Source of the DNA: Paracoccaceae bacterium
GTDB taxonomy: Bacteria; Pseudomonadota; Alphaproteobacteria; Rhodobacterales; Rhodobacteraceae
NCBI GenBank assembly: GCA_015487255.1
Contig: WFQA01000300.1
Location: 1-12,367 of the forward strand
Reading direction: 5' to 3'
DNA length: 12,367 bases
Both the position numbers and the translations under genes were made by a program. This document shows, piece after piece, positions 7,051-12,367 of the stretch. The notes beneath the pieces were generated by a model that was given only the letters and a program-made list of their open reading frames with translations, had not been told where the DNA came from and did no database searches. Position 1 is the first letter of the stretch. Each line of letters begins with the position of its first letter.

Positions 7051-8177
7051 GGCCTGCCCTCCAAAGCCAAAAGCGCTTCGGGGCGGATGATGCCGCCCAC
7101 CGCCGGCGTGTTGCCGCCCAGCGCCCTGGTGAGCGCGCCGTAGCGGCCACCTTGGGCAATTTGCGGCAGGTTATGGGCGGGGTCAGCGGCGAAGCCAAAG
7201 ACAAACCCGTCATAATATTCCAGCGTTGTGCGGCCATAGCTGGCCTCGAAAGGCAGCTGATAACCGTCAATCCCAAAGCCGGAAATCGCCTCTGCCCGGG
7301 CTTCCACCAGATCAATCGCCGGGGTCAGGGCGGGCATCTCGGTGGCGATGTTACGCAGGGCTGTGATGGCCTGCCCCATCGGGGCCTTGACCATCAATGC
7401 CCGCTCCAGCAGGGCCACTTGCGGCGCAGGGATCGGGGGGGTGTTGGCGTCCTCAAACAGCCGTTTGGCGCGGGATTTCACCTCGTCCACGCTGCGCAGC
7501 CCGATGGCGGGGGCCGTGAGCAGCTCATCCAGCCTGCCCGATGCGGTGGCCTCCAGCAGGGCGGCGCGGGTTTTGCCTGGCGCTTGCGGGTTTGCATAGC
7601 GCTCCAGCAGGCGCTTGAAGCGCGCGGGCCGCCACAGGTGGCGCAGCAGCGCGGCTTTGCGCAGCTCAGTGGTATCAAGCGCATTTATCCCGGCCAGAAT
7701 GATCCCCATATCGCCGGTCACCGGTGCCACCGGGGCCGCGCGCAGGGCCTCGGCCAGAATGGAAAACACCTCCGCATCGGTTTGCGCGATATCCGCCTCG
7801 CCAAAAACCTCCATCCCGCATTGCAGATATTCGGTTGGGCGGTTTGACCCCGGCTCCTGCCGCCGCCAGACCGAACCGGCATAGGCATAACGCCCGCTCA
7901 TCGCGCCGCTTTGCATGTGCATCTGCGCCACCGGCACGGTGAAATCCGGGCGCAGCATCTGCTCGCCCAACACCGGGTCATGGGTGGTATAGGCCCGCGC
8001 CCGCAGGTCTTCGCCATAAAGGTCGATCAGCAGATCGGCGGGCAGCAGGGCGGCCGGCTCCACCGGGGCCGCGCCATTGGCGGCAAAGCCGGACATGATC
8101 CGCCCCACCTCCCGGCGCAGCGCGGAAAGCCCGCCACCCGTGCGCCCGCCCGCCAGATAGGCGCGGTCACTCACCAT
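7047..8177 (-). CDS. hisZ: ATP phosphoribosyltransferase regulatory subunit HisZ
   Basis: HisZ is a catalytically inactive relative of histidyl-tRNA synthetase that forms a hetero-octamer with short-form HisG and gives it activity and histidine feedback. The 376-residue product keeps the synthetase fold: LRPDFTVPVAQMH (motif-2-like region) with AGSVWRRQEPGSNRPTEYLQ, then CGMEVFGEADIAQTDAEVF, LEYYDGFVFGF and AQGGRYGAL near the C-terminus. The anticodon-binding domain is missing, as expected. The start is uncertain: ATG at 8177 overlaps the hisS stop by 11 bases, and GTG at 8174 is the next choice; neither has a strong ribosome site, so coupling to hisS is likely. Having true HisS and its paralogue HisZ side by side is typical of this operon in Rhodobacterales. 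Confidence 0.93.
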   Translation of the reverse strand: MVSDRAYLAGGRTGGGLSALRREVGRIMSGFAANGAAPVEPAALLPADLLIDLYGEDLRARAYTTHDPVLGEQMLRPDFTVPVAQMHMQSGAMSGRYAYAGSVWRRQEPGSNRPTEYLQCGMEVFGEADIAQTDAEVFSILAEALRAAPVAPVTGDMGIILAGINALDTTELRKAALLRHLWRPARFKRLLERYANPQAPGKTRAALLEATASGRLDELLTAPAIGLRSVDEVKSRAKRLFEDANTPPIPAPQVALLERALMVKAPMGQAITALRNIATEMPALTPAIDLVEARAEAISGFGIDGYQLPFEASYGRTTLEYYDGFVFGFAADPAHNLPQIAQGGRYGALTRALGGNTPAVGGIIRPEALLALEGRP

Positions 8178-9672
8178 TGGCCCGGCCCATCATTTTGCGC
8201 ACTTGCGTTACCAGATCCCCGCGCTTTATTTCCATCTGCGCGGGTTGGGATTTCCACTCCTCATTGCTGGTGATATTGGTGGCCAAGGCCTTGCCAAGGG
8301 CCAGATCCTTGATCTGCACCACGCCTTTTTCATGCTCGTCCCCGCCCTCGATCACCGCCACCGGGGCGTTGCGGGCATCAGCGTATTTGAGCTGGTTGCC
8401 GAAGTTTTTGGGGTTGCCCAGATAGACCTCGGCACGAATGCCCGCCCCCCGCAACTCGGCAACCATCGCCTGATAATCCCCCATCCGCTCGCGGTCCATC
8501 ACCGTGATAACCACCGGGCCTTTGGCTGTGGTTTCCGCCTTGCCTCTGGCCGCCAGTGCGGCGCGCAAACGGTCCACCCCGATCGAAACGCCGGTTGCAG
8601 GCACGGCTTGCCCGGTGAAGCGTTTGACCAAATCATCGTAGCGCCCGCCACCTGCGACCGAGCCGAATTGGCGGATTGCACCCTTCTCATCAATAATGTC
8701 AAAGGTTAATTCGGCTTCATATACAGGACCAGTATAGTATCCGAGGCCGCGCACTACAGTAGGGTCTAAATTAAACCGCTCGGAACCGTAGTCTTGCGCA
8801 GACATAGTTTCCGAAATTTGTTCAAGCTCAGACACACCTTCAAGGCCAACCGCTGAATTCCCTACCACGTTCCTAAGGCTGGATAAGGTTTTTTCGTTTG
8901 TCGCTTGCTTGGCGTCCAAAAAATCGTGAATGATCTCAGCTTGGCTCATGCTTAAATTTGCACCGCGCGTAATATCTCCACTTTCATCTACGCGTTGTTC
9001 TCCGAGTAATTGCATTACGCCTGTTAGTCCTAGTCGATCCAGCTTATCAATCGCGCGCAGAACAATACCACGCTGGGATTCAAATTTCGTTGGGTCTGAC
9101 GGGTCTAGCACACCGGCCACTTCCATCACCCCGTTCAGCACTTTGCGGTTATTGACCCGCACGATATAATCGTTGCGGGCAATGCCCGCCGCTTCCAGCG
9201 CGTCGGACAGCATCATGCAGATCTCGGCATCAGCCGCCACGGTCGGGGTGCCTACGGTATCGGCGTCACATTGGTAAAACTGGCGAAACCGCCCCGGCCC
9301 CGGCTTTTCATTGCGCCAGACCGGGCCAACCGCATAGCGCCGGTAAGGCGTGGGCAGATCATTGCGAAACTGCGCATAGACCCGCGCCAGAGGGGCGGTC
9401 AGATCATAGCGCAGCGCCAGCCAGCTTTCATCCTCGTCCTGCCAGGCAAATACGCCATCATTGGGCCGGTCCACATCGGGCAGAAACTTGCCCAGGGCCT
9501 CAACGGTTTCCACCGCCGGGGTTTCCAACGGGTCAAACCCGTAAGCGTGATAGATATCGGAGATCTTGCCAAGCATATTGGCGCGCGCCTGCACATCCGC
9601 GCCGAAATAATCACGAAAGCCGCGCGGCGGCAAGGCCTTGGGGCGCATCACTTTGGGTTTTCTTTTCGCCAT
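8167..9672 (-). CDS. hisS: Histidyl-tRNA synthetase
   Basis: This class II synthetase charges tRNA-His with histidine. The 501-residue protein opens with LPPRGFRDYFG (14-24), has motif 2 at 110-137 (YRRYAVGPVWRNEKPGPGRF then RQFYQCD), the HisA histidine-binding motif GLGYYTGPVYE at 309-319, motif-3-like GGGRYDDLVKRF at 341-352 with GVSIGVDRL at 361-369, and a C-terminal anticodon-binding domain from about 385. AGGAG seven bases upstream supports the ATG at 9672. It heads the hisS-hisZ-hisG operon, and its stop overlaps hisZ. Codon use is uneven: residues about 185-327 use TTA, CTA, GGA, ACA and CGA, rare in the rest of the gene, although the protein motifs remain intact. It should be fully functional. 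Confidence 0.96.
   Translation of the reverse strand: MAKRKPKVMRPKALPPRGFRDYFGADVQARANMLGKISDIYHAYGFDPLETPAVETVEALGKFLPDVDRPNDGVFAWQDEDESWLALRYDLTAPLARVYAQFRNDLPTPYRRYAVGPVWRNEKPGPGRFRQFYQCDADTVGTPTVAADAEICMMLSDALEAAGIARNDYIVRVNNRKVLNGVMEVAGVLDPSDPTKFESQRGIVLRAIDKLDRLGLTGVMQLLGEQRVDESGDITRGANLSMSQAEIIHDFLDAKQATNEKTLSSLRNVVGNSAVGLEGVSELEQISETMSAQDYGSERFNLDPTVVRGLGYYTGPVYEAELTFDIIDEKGAIRQFGSVAGGGRYDDLVKRFTGQAVPATGVSIGVDRLRAALAARGKAETTAKGPVVITVMDRERMGDYQAMVAELRGAGIRAEVYLGNPKNFGNQLKYADARNAPVAVIEGGDEHEKGVVQIKDLALGKALATNITSNEEWKSQPAQMEIKRGDLVTQVRKMMGRANGE
8690..9115. other. hisS: Low-GC mosaic patch inside hisS
   Basis: Counting 8701-9120 by hand gives about 201 G/C in 420 bases (48 %). Sampled lines on either side are 57-68 %. 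The reading frame is unbroken and motifs are conserved, but codons change to T/A-ending forms (for example CTA GGA CTA ACA around residues 214-217). Both edges fall in coding sequence. This is the pattern expected of homologous replacement by a segment from a lower-GC relative. Confidence 0.6.
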
Positions 9673-9752
9673 CGGAAGGCTCCTGCAAACTGGTTGTCTG
9701 TCTCCTACCCCATGATGGCAAAACCCGCAAGCAGGGGAGCCTTTGGGCGCGG

Positions 9753-10136
9753 CTATTTGTAGATGTAGGGCAAAAAGACCAGGCCGCCGATGATCGCAGC
9801 CGCAACAGCGGAAAGCAGCACGGCGGCGGCGGCGATATCCTTCACCCGCTTGACCTTGTCGGAAAGCTCGGGGCGGACGATGTCACAAAGGGTTTCCAGC
9901 GCGGTGTTGAACAGCTCGGCCATCCAGACCAGCGCCATTGCCCCCAGCAAGGCGGCCCATTCCGCCGCGCTGACCCCAAGCGCAAAACCCAGTGCGACAA
10001 CCACGATCGTGGCCAACAGATGCACCCGGATATTGCCCTCGGACCTGATCGCGGCTCCAAGGCCGTTAAGCGCATGGCGAAAGCTGGCAATACGCGCGGC
10101 AAGGAATTTGGCAAAGCAGTTCATGGGCGGGATCAT
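9753..10136 (-). CDS. dgkA: Diacylglycerol kinase / undecaprenol kinase family membrane protein
   Basis: This small membrane kinase of the DgkA family phosphorylates diacylglycerol or a related lipid alcohol with ATP at the inner membrane. The 127-residue product has three membrane stretches (about 40-56, 60-80 and 102-124) and the family's acidic catalytic positions: SEGNIRVHL at 32-40, ELFNTALETLCD at 74-85, and KRVKDIAAAAVLL at 96-108. The exact lipid cannot be read from sequence. I chose ATG at 10136, which overlaps the stop of an upstream reading frame as TGATG, a classic coupling; a GTG three bases earlier (10139) and an ATG four codons later are alternatives. No strong ribosome site is visible. 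The 80-base gap to hisS contains only a weak hairpin, so read-through into the his operon is possible. Confidence 0.88.
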   Translation of the reverse strand: MIPPMNCFAKFLAARIASFRHALNGLGAAIRSEGNIRVHLLATIVVVALGFALGVSAAEWAALLGAMALVWMAELFNTALETLCDIVRPELSDKVKRVKDIAAAAVLLSAVAAAIIGGLVFLPYIYK

Positions 10137-10321
10137 CACGGTTTTTTAGGCACTTGTCGAGTGGCTTGCCCGCTGGCAGTGCAAGAAGAACGCAGAAGCC
10201 GTGCAAAAAGCCACAAACTGCGCCGCATGGTATTGCCAAACACCAGGAAATCATGGGCGATGGGCTTGATGGCGAAATTGCAGGGGCGGGCGGCATAACC
10301 GGCCGGGAAAATATCATAGCC
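10136..10321 (-). pseudogene. 3' remnant of an unidentified gene formerly upstream of dgkA
   Basis: A 61-codon reading frame runs from 10321 to a TGA at 10136-10138 that overlaps the dgkA ATG. Its codons are strongly G/C-ending like the chromosomal genes, and the peptide has a protein-like composition (GYDIFPAGYAARPCNF, then AIKPIAHDFLVFGNTMRR, SLWLFARLLR). It has no start: an in-frame TGA at 10322-10324 blocks it, and the sequence turns AT-rich at that point. I read it as the C-terminal end of a gene cut off where the sulfotransferase island begins. I do not recognise the family. A real but frameshifted gene is an alternative, since one added G at about 10321 would join it to the frame that continues upstream. 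Confidence 0.5.
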
Positions 10322-10391
10322 TCAAAATACAATATCAGGTATTCTGCGCTGAGAAGCCAAATATAGCATTGGCAGGTAGAATGAGGGTGGA

Positions 10392-11257
10392 ATGGCGGGT
10401 CTGGATTTTATTGTTTTTGGTGTTGGCAGAAGCGGCACAACGGCTGTTGCGCATTATTTGAATTCGATTGAAAGAATTCATTGGGGATAGAGTTGTTTCC
10501 GCCTTATCTTGACCATCGCAAGCTGGTGGTGCCTGATTCATTTCTGCATGGCCCGATTGTTCCAAACACGTCGGTGAATGGGCGGGTCTCCTATCAATCG
10601 GTTTTGCGAAATGGAAATAAAATAAAATGCTATGGAAATAAAACACCCGATTATTACTATCGGCTTGAAGGGGTGATGTCTGAGATTGGCCAGCCAAAAG
10701 CAATATTGTGTTATCGCGATATTGCAAAAGTTGCACAATCTTATTCAATGCGTGCGCAGAAGGTTAAAGACGGTTGGCCAAGAGGGCGCACGGGATTGTT
10801 TGCTTTTCTCGATTTGGCATTGCTGATGATGTCACTTAATTCCGTGAATTCAGAATCCATATTTGTGATTCCGCATATGGCGCTGAAAAAAGATTGGTTG
10901 AAAACCATAAGTTCGGCTGCCTTGTTTTTGGATGGCGGCCATCCGCCGGATTTCGATGCTGATAAAATTGCCATAATCAATTCCACAAAAAGGCGCACTG
11001 AAAAGACAAAAAAGCCCAAGCTCAATCCGCTGGAACTAAAACTGTTGAAAATTTTCGATCAAGCCAAAATCGACAGTATTTTCATTCAGGACCAAACCTT
11101 CATGCTCAGCGAGAAAAAGGAATTGATACACCGGGCCGTGCAAGATCTTAATAATGGATTACTGGCAGAAGCCATAGAGCTTGTAAGCCGTGTTGAAAAT
11201 GAGGAAGTCAAGAAAAACTTGCGGCAATGGCACAGGCATTTCTTGAAAGTATCGTAA
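10392..11257 (+). pseudogene. PAPS-dependent sulfotransferase, split by a one-base frameshift
   Basis: Two plus-strand frames together make one sulfotransferase. The first, from ATG 10392 to TAG 10490 (32 codons), encodes MAGLDFIVFGVGRSGTTAVA and HYLNSIERIHWG, with the PAPS 5'-phosphosulfate loop GVGRSGTT. The second, open from 10472, continues with GIELFPPYLDHRKL, GNKTPDYYYRL (a substrate and PAPS region), CYRDIAKVAQSYSMRA (3'-phosphate-binding motif) and a long C-terminal part ending at 11257. The span of 866 bases is one short of a multiple of three; one more G in the GGGG run at 10483-10486 would give a continuous 288-residue protein. GAGG lies five bases before the first ATG, supporting that start. 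It would have sulfated a surface glycan or small molecule using PAPS. The break may be a true mutation, a phase-variable tract or a sequencing error. Confidence 0.8.
10459..10480. repeat. Perfect 7-bp inverted repeat next to the frameshift site
   Basis: TGAATTC at 10459-10465 and GAATTCA at 10474-10480 form a perfect stem over an 8-base loop. The arm ends two bases before the GGGG run (10483-10486) where the sulfotransferase frame breaks. A hairpin here could promote polymerase slippage, or it may simply be chance in AT-rich DNA. Confidence 0.5.
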
Positions 11258-11346
11258 GGAGGAAGACAAGAATTTTCAGCGAGAATCCTGTCATTCCTGA
11301 TCGGGTCAGTTTGTGGAATTACGCGGCTATTTCGCAGGGTTGCGCC

Positions 11347-11973
11347 CTAATTATATGAATTGATATCATACCCAAAATTTTCAAAGTCCTCAGCGAATAA
11401 TGATTGCACTGTGCCAGCCATCGCTTCATTCCATTTAAAGCGTTTTTTTGTGCTTTTGGATTTGTTTTTATGGCTCAGTTCTAGGCGAACACCGGATTTG
11501 CCCTGAATTTCAGGCCAGTCATTTTTTATGTTTTCCAAGTGATAAATATTATCAATTAACAGGCTGCCCCCTTTACCACTGAGGTAGTGGGTCTGCGGGC
11601 GAAAGACCCATTTTTTCGCGACTTTGTTGGGCAATATATTTATAACAAACTCTTCAAATGTGTGGCTTTTGTCAAATTTTGCATATGTGAAGTGGGATTC
11701 CACTTTTCTAAACGGATTCCTGACGATAGCAAATTTGAAAAACTGTCTAAACAGTGGTTTGCTGATGTATTTTCCCTCCAAATATTCGGAAGCGGTCAGA
11801 TGCGCCAGCAGGTTTGTCTCGCCGTGCCAATCAGCGGGTTTTGGGAAGCAGAGCAACAGCCTTCGCTGGAGATTCCAATTAAGCCCCAAATCGTTGGCGA
11901 ATGTTTCTTCAACACTCTGGCCTCCACATTTGGGAATATAAACAAATAATGTTTTATGCGCCAAGCTGATCAT
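11347..11973 (-). CDS. Sulfotransferase family 2-type protein
   Basis: This 208-residue protein matches the Sulfotransfer_2 type (carbohydrate sulfotransferases). The 5'-phosphosulfate loop is FVYIPKCGGQS at 10-20, and the 3'-phosphate-binding motif is FAIVRNPFRKVESHFTYAKF at 81-100. Between and after them are LLAHLTASEY, FRPQTHYLSG and a C-terminal EDFENFGYD end, all typical of this group. It would move a sulfuryl group from PAPS to a sugar, probably on an exported polysaccharide or lipid-linked glycan; the acceptor is unknown. There is no signal peptide, so the enzyme acts in the cytoplasm. It is AT-rich, converges on the frameshifted sulfotransferase 89 bases away, and appears intact. No Shine-Dalgarno sequence precedes the ATG at 11973, and the candidate promoter is very close, so it may have a very short leader. 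Confidence 0.88.
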   Translation of the reverse strand: MISLAHKTLFVYIPKCGGQSVEETFANDLGLNWNLQRRLLLCFPKPADWHGETNLLAHLTASEYLEGKYISKPLFRQFFKFAIVRNPFRKVESHFTYAKFDKSHTFEEFVINILPNKVAKKWVFRPQTHYLSGKGGSLLIDNIYHLENIKNDWPEIQGKSGVRLELSHKNKSKSTKKRFKWNEAMAGTVQSLFAEDFENFGYDINSYN

Positions 11974-11988
11974 ATCGCTATATGTATC

Positions 11989-12016
11989 GTAATATATGGG
12001 GAAAACAATGTGTAAA
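11989..12016 (-). promoter_or_regulatory. Candidate promoter of the intact sulfotransferase gene
   Basis: On the minus strand TTTACA (12016-12011, 5 of 6 to TTGACA) is followed after 16 bases by TATTAC (11994-11989, 4 of 6 to TATAAT). Transcription would begin about 8-10 bases before the ATG at 11973, leaving almost no leader, which fits the missing ribosome site. Confidence 0.35.
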
Positions 12017-12041
12017 ACAGTATTTTTCAGTTTTAATGGGG

Positions 12042-12065
12042 CAGGCCCTCTGGGCTGATTTTCTA
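12042..12065 (+). terminator. Orphan terminator-like hairpin at the island's right edge
   Basis: CAGGCCC at 12042-12048 pairs with GGGCTG at 12052-12057 with one bulged G and a 3-base loop, followed by ATTTTCTATTT. It points along the plus strand, but the nearest upstream plus-strand gene ends at 11257, beyond the oppositely oriented sulfotransferase. It may be a relic of a gene present before or with the island. Confidence 0.35.
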
Positions 12066-12264
12066 TTTAATTGGATCCGTGTGCAGGCGCCACGCAGCCA
12101 ATTTCAGCTTCATGGAGGCGGCAAGTATGTCTGAGCTTGTTGTTTTATGATCGCGGTATGCCGGGGGCGTATAATTCCCTTGCATCGGCGCGCATTAAAG
12201 CCATTATGTGCAAATATCCAAAATGGCAAAGCGGCAACTCCGCCGTGATTTTCCCGGAGCGGTT
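12066..12264. other. Non-coding region upstream of slyX
   Basis: With the AT-rich stretch from 11974 this makes a 291-base gap between two diverging genes. I see no convincing gene here: open frames on both strands are short, lack ribosome sites, and overlap each other. A perfect TATAAT at 12170-12175 could be the slyX -10 box, but no good -35 element lies at a normal distance. Confidence 0.4.
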
Positions 12265-12367
12265 ATGCGTGAGCAACTGACCAGACTTGAAGAGCACACA
12301 AGCCATCAGGCGGCAACGCTTGAGGAGTTGAGTGCCGTGGTGGCCGAACAGGCCAAGGCGATAGACC
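12265..12367 (+). CDS. slyX: SlyX family protein, 5' part only
   Basis: Thirty-four codons from ATG 12265 to the right edge encode MREQLTRLEEHTSHQAATLE followed by ELSAVVAEQAKAID. This matches the start of SlyX, a small coiled-coil protein of about 70 residues, in which an N-terminal heptad region with LEE and a LEELSxVVAEQ segment are typical. The function of SlyX is not established; the name comes from its position next to slyD in enteric bacteria. GGAG five bases upstream of the ATG supports the start. It returns to the GC-rich codon use of the chromosome, so the island ends before it. Confidence 0.85.
   Translation, partial: MREQLTRLEEHTSHQAATLEELSAVVAEQAKAID

Larger units (their letters stand above)
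10322..12060. other. AT-rich accessory island carrying two sulfotransferase genes
   Basis: From about 10322 the GC content drops (sampled lines 33-40 %) and codon use shifts to A/T-ending forms; the flanks are near 60 %. The island holds two convergent sulfotransferase genes and little else. No transposase, integrase, tRNA or clear flanking repeat is visible, so the transfer mechanism is unknown. Edges are approximate: the left one coincides with the truncated reading frame before dgkA, and the right one lies between 12000 and 12110. Confidence 0.6.

Noticed and set aside
9673..9752. Possible terminator between dgkA and hisS
   Set aside because: Only three or four contiguous pairs (CCC/GGG) with a short T run; too weak to call.
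10066..10332. Minus-strand 88-codon frame starting MYFEAMIF
   Set aside because: It overlaps the dgkA start and the G/C-biased remnant frame; its Pro/Ser/Cys-rich peptide looks like an out-of-frame reading of that remnant.
11258..11346. Imperfect hairpin GACAAGAATTTTC/GAGAATCCTGTC between the convergent sulfotransferase genes
   Set aside because: It has a mismatch, a bulge and no T run on either strand, so I do not call it a terminator.
12063..12200. Short minus-strand frames, one containing MKLKLAAWRLHTD, considered as the missing 5' part of the truncated gene before dgkA
   Set aside because: No ribosome site, overlapping competing frames of similar quality, and no way to tie it to the remnant without a homologue.
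12071..12280. Plus-strand 69-codon frame overlapping the slyX start
   Set aside because: It begins at TTG without a ribosome site, has no familiar motif, and overlaps slyX, whose start is well supported.
1..12367. CRISPR array, tRNA, rRNA, transposase or integrase
   Set aside because: I looked for regularly spaced direct repeats, cloverleaf-like sequence and mobility-gene motifs and found none.

Overview
The window looks like a chromosomal segment of a GC-rich alphaproteobacterium, most likely Rhodobacterales. Evidence is a short-form HisG paired with HisZ and HisS in one operon, an EI24-family membrane protein of the type common in that order, a SlyX homologue, and strong G/C third-position bias. 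This placement is inferred from gene families and layout, not from a database search.

Left part (1-5061). A minus-strand gene running off the left edge encodes a secreted protein whose caspase-like fold has lost its catalytic residues. It is divergent from a tightly overlapping plus-strand operon: a membrane-anchored c-type-heme sensor with a HAMP domain but no output domain, then fdhD, tupB, tupC and tupA. The operon couples tungstate uptake (TupBCA) to sulfuration of the Mo/W-bis-MGD cofactor (FdhD), so it probably serves a tungsten or molybdenum formate dehydrogenase encoded elsewhere, with the heme protein as a possible redox sensor. The 121-bp divergent intergenic region carries a perfect 10-bp palindrome inside a 7-bp inverted repeat. 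The operon ends at a hairpin terminator that also serves the convergent genes.

Middle part (5071-10321, all minus strand). hisS-hisZ-hisG-nitroreductase-EI24 overlap or nearly abut, so they read as one operon in which histidine biosynthesis and histidyl-tRNA synthesis sit with a YdjA-like nitroreductase and a CysZ/EI24-like membrane protein. Upstream lie dgkA and a 61-codon 3' remnant of a coding gene whose stop overlaps the dgkA start (TGATG). An internal stretch of hisS (about 8690-9115) is near 48 % GC with unusual codons, against about 60-65 % in its flanks, which suggests a recombination patch from a lower-GC relative.

Right part (10322-12367). An AT-rich island (sampled lines 33-40 % GC) holds two convergent, unrelated PAPS-dependent sulfotransferase genes. 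The first is split by an apparent one-base deletion in a G run; the second looks intact. The island's left edge coincides with the truncated gene in front of dgkA. No transposase, integrase, tRNA or CRISPR was seen. The window ends in the first 34 codons of slyX on the plus strand.
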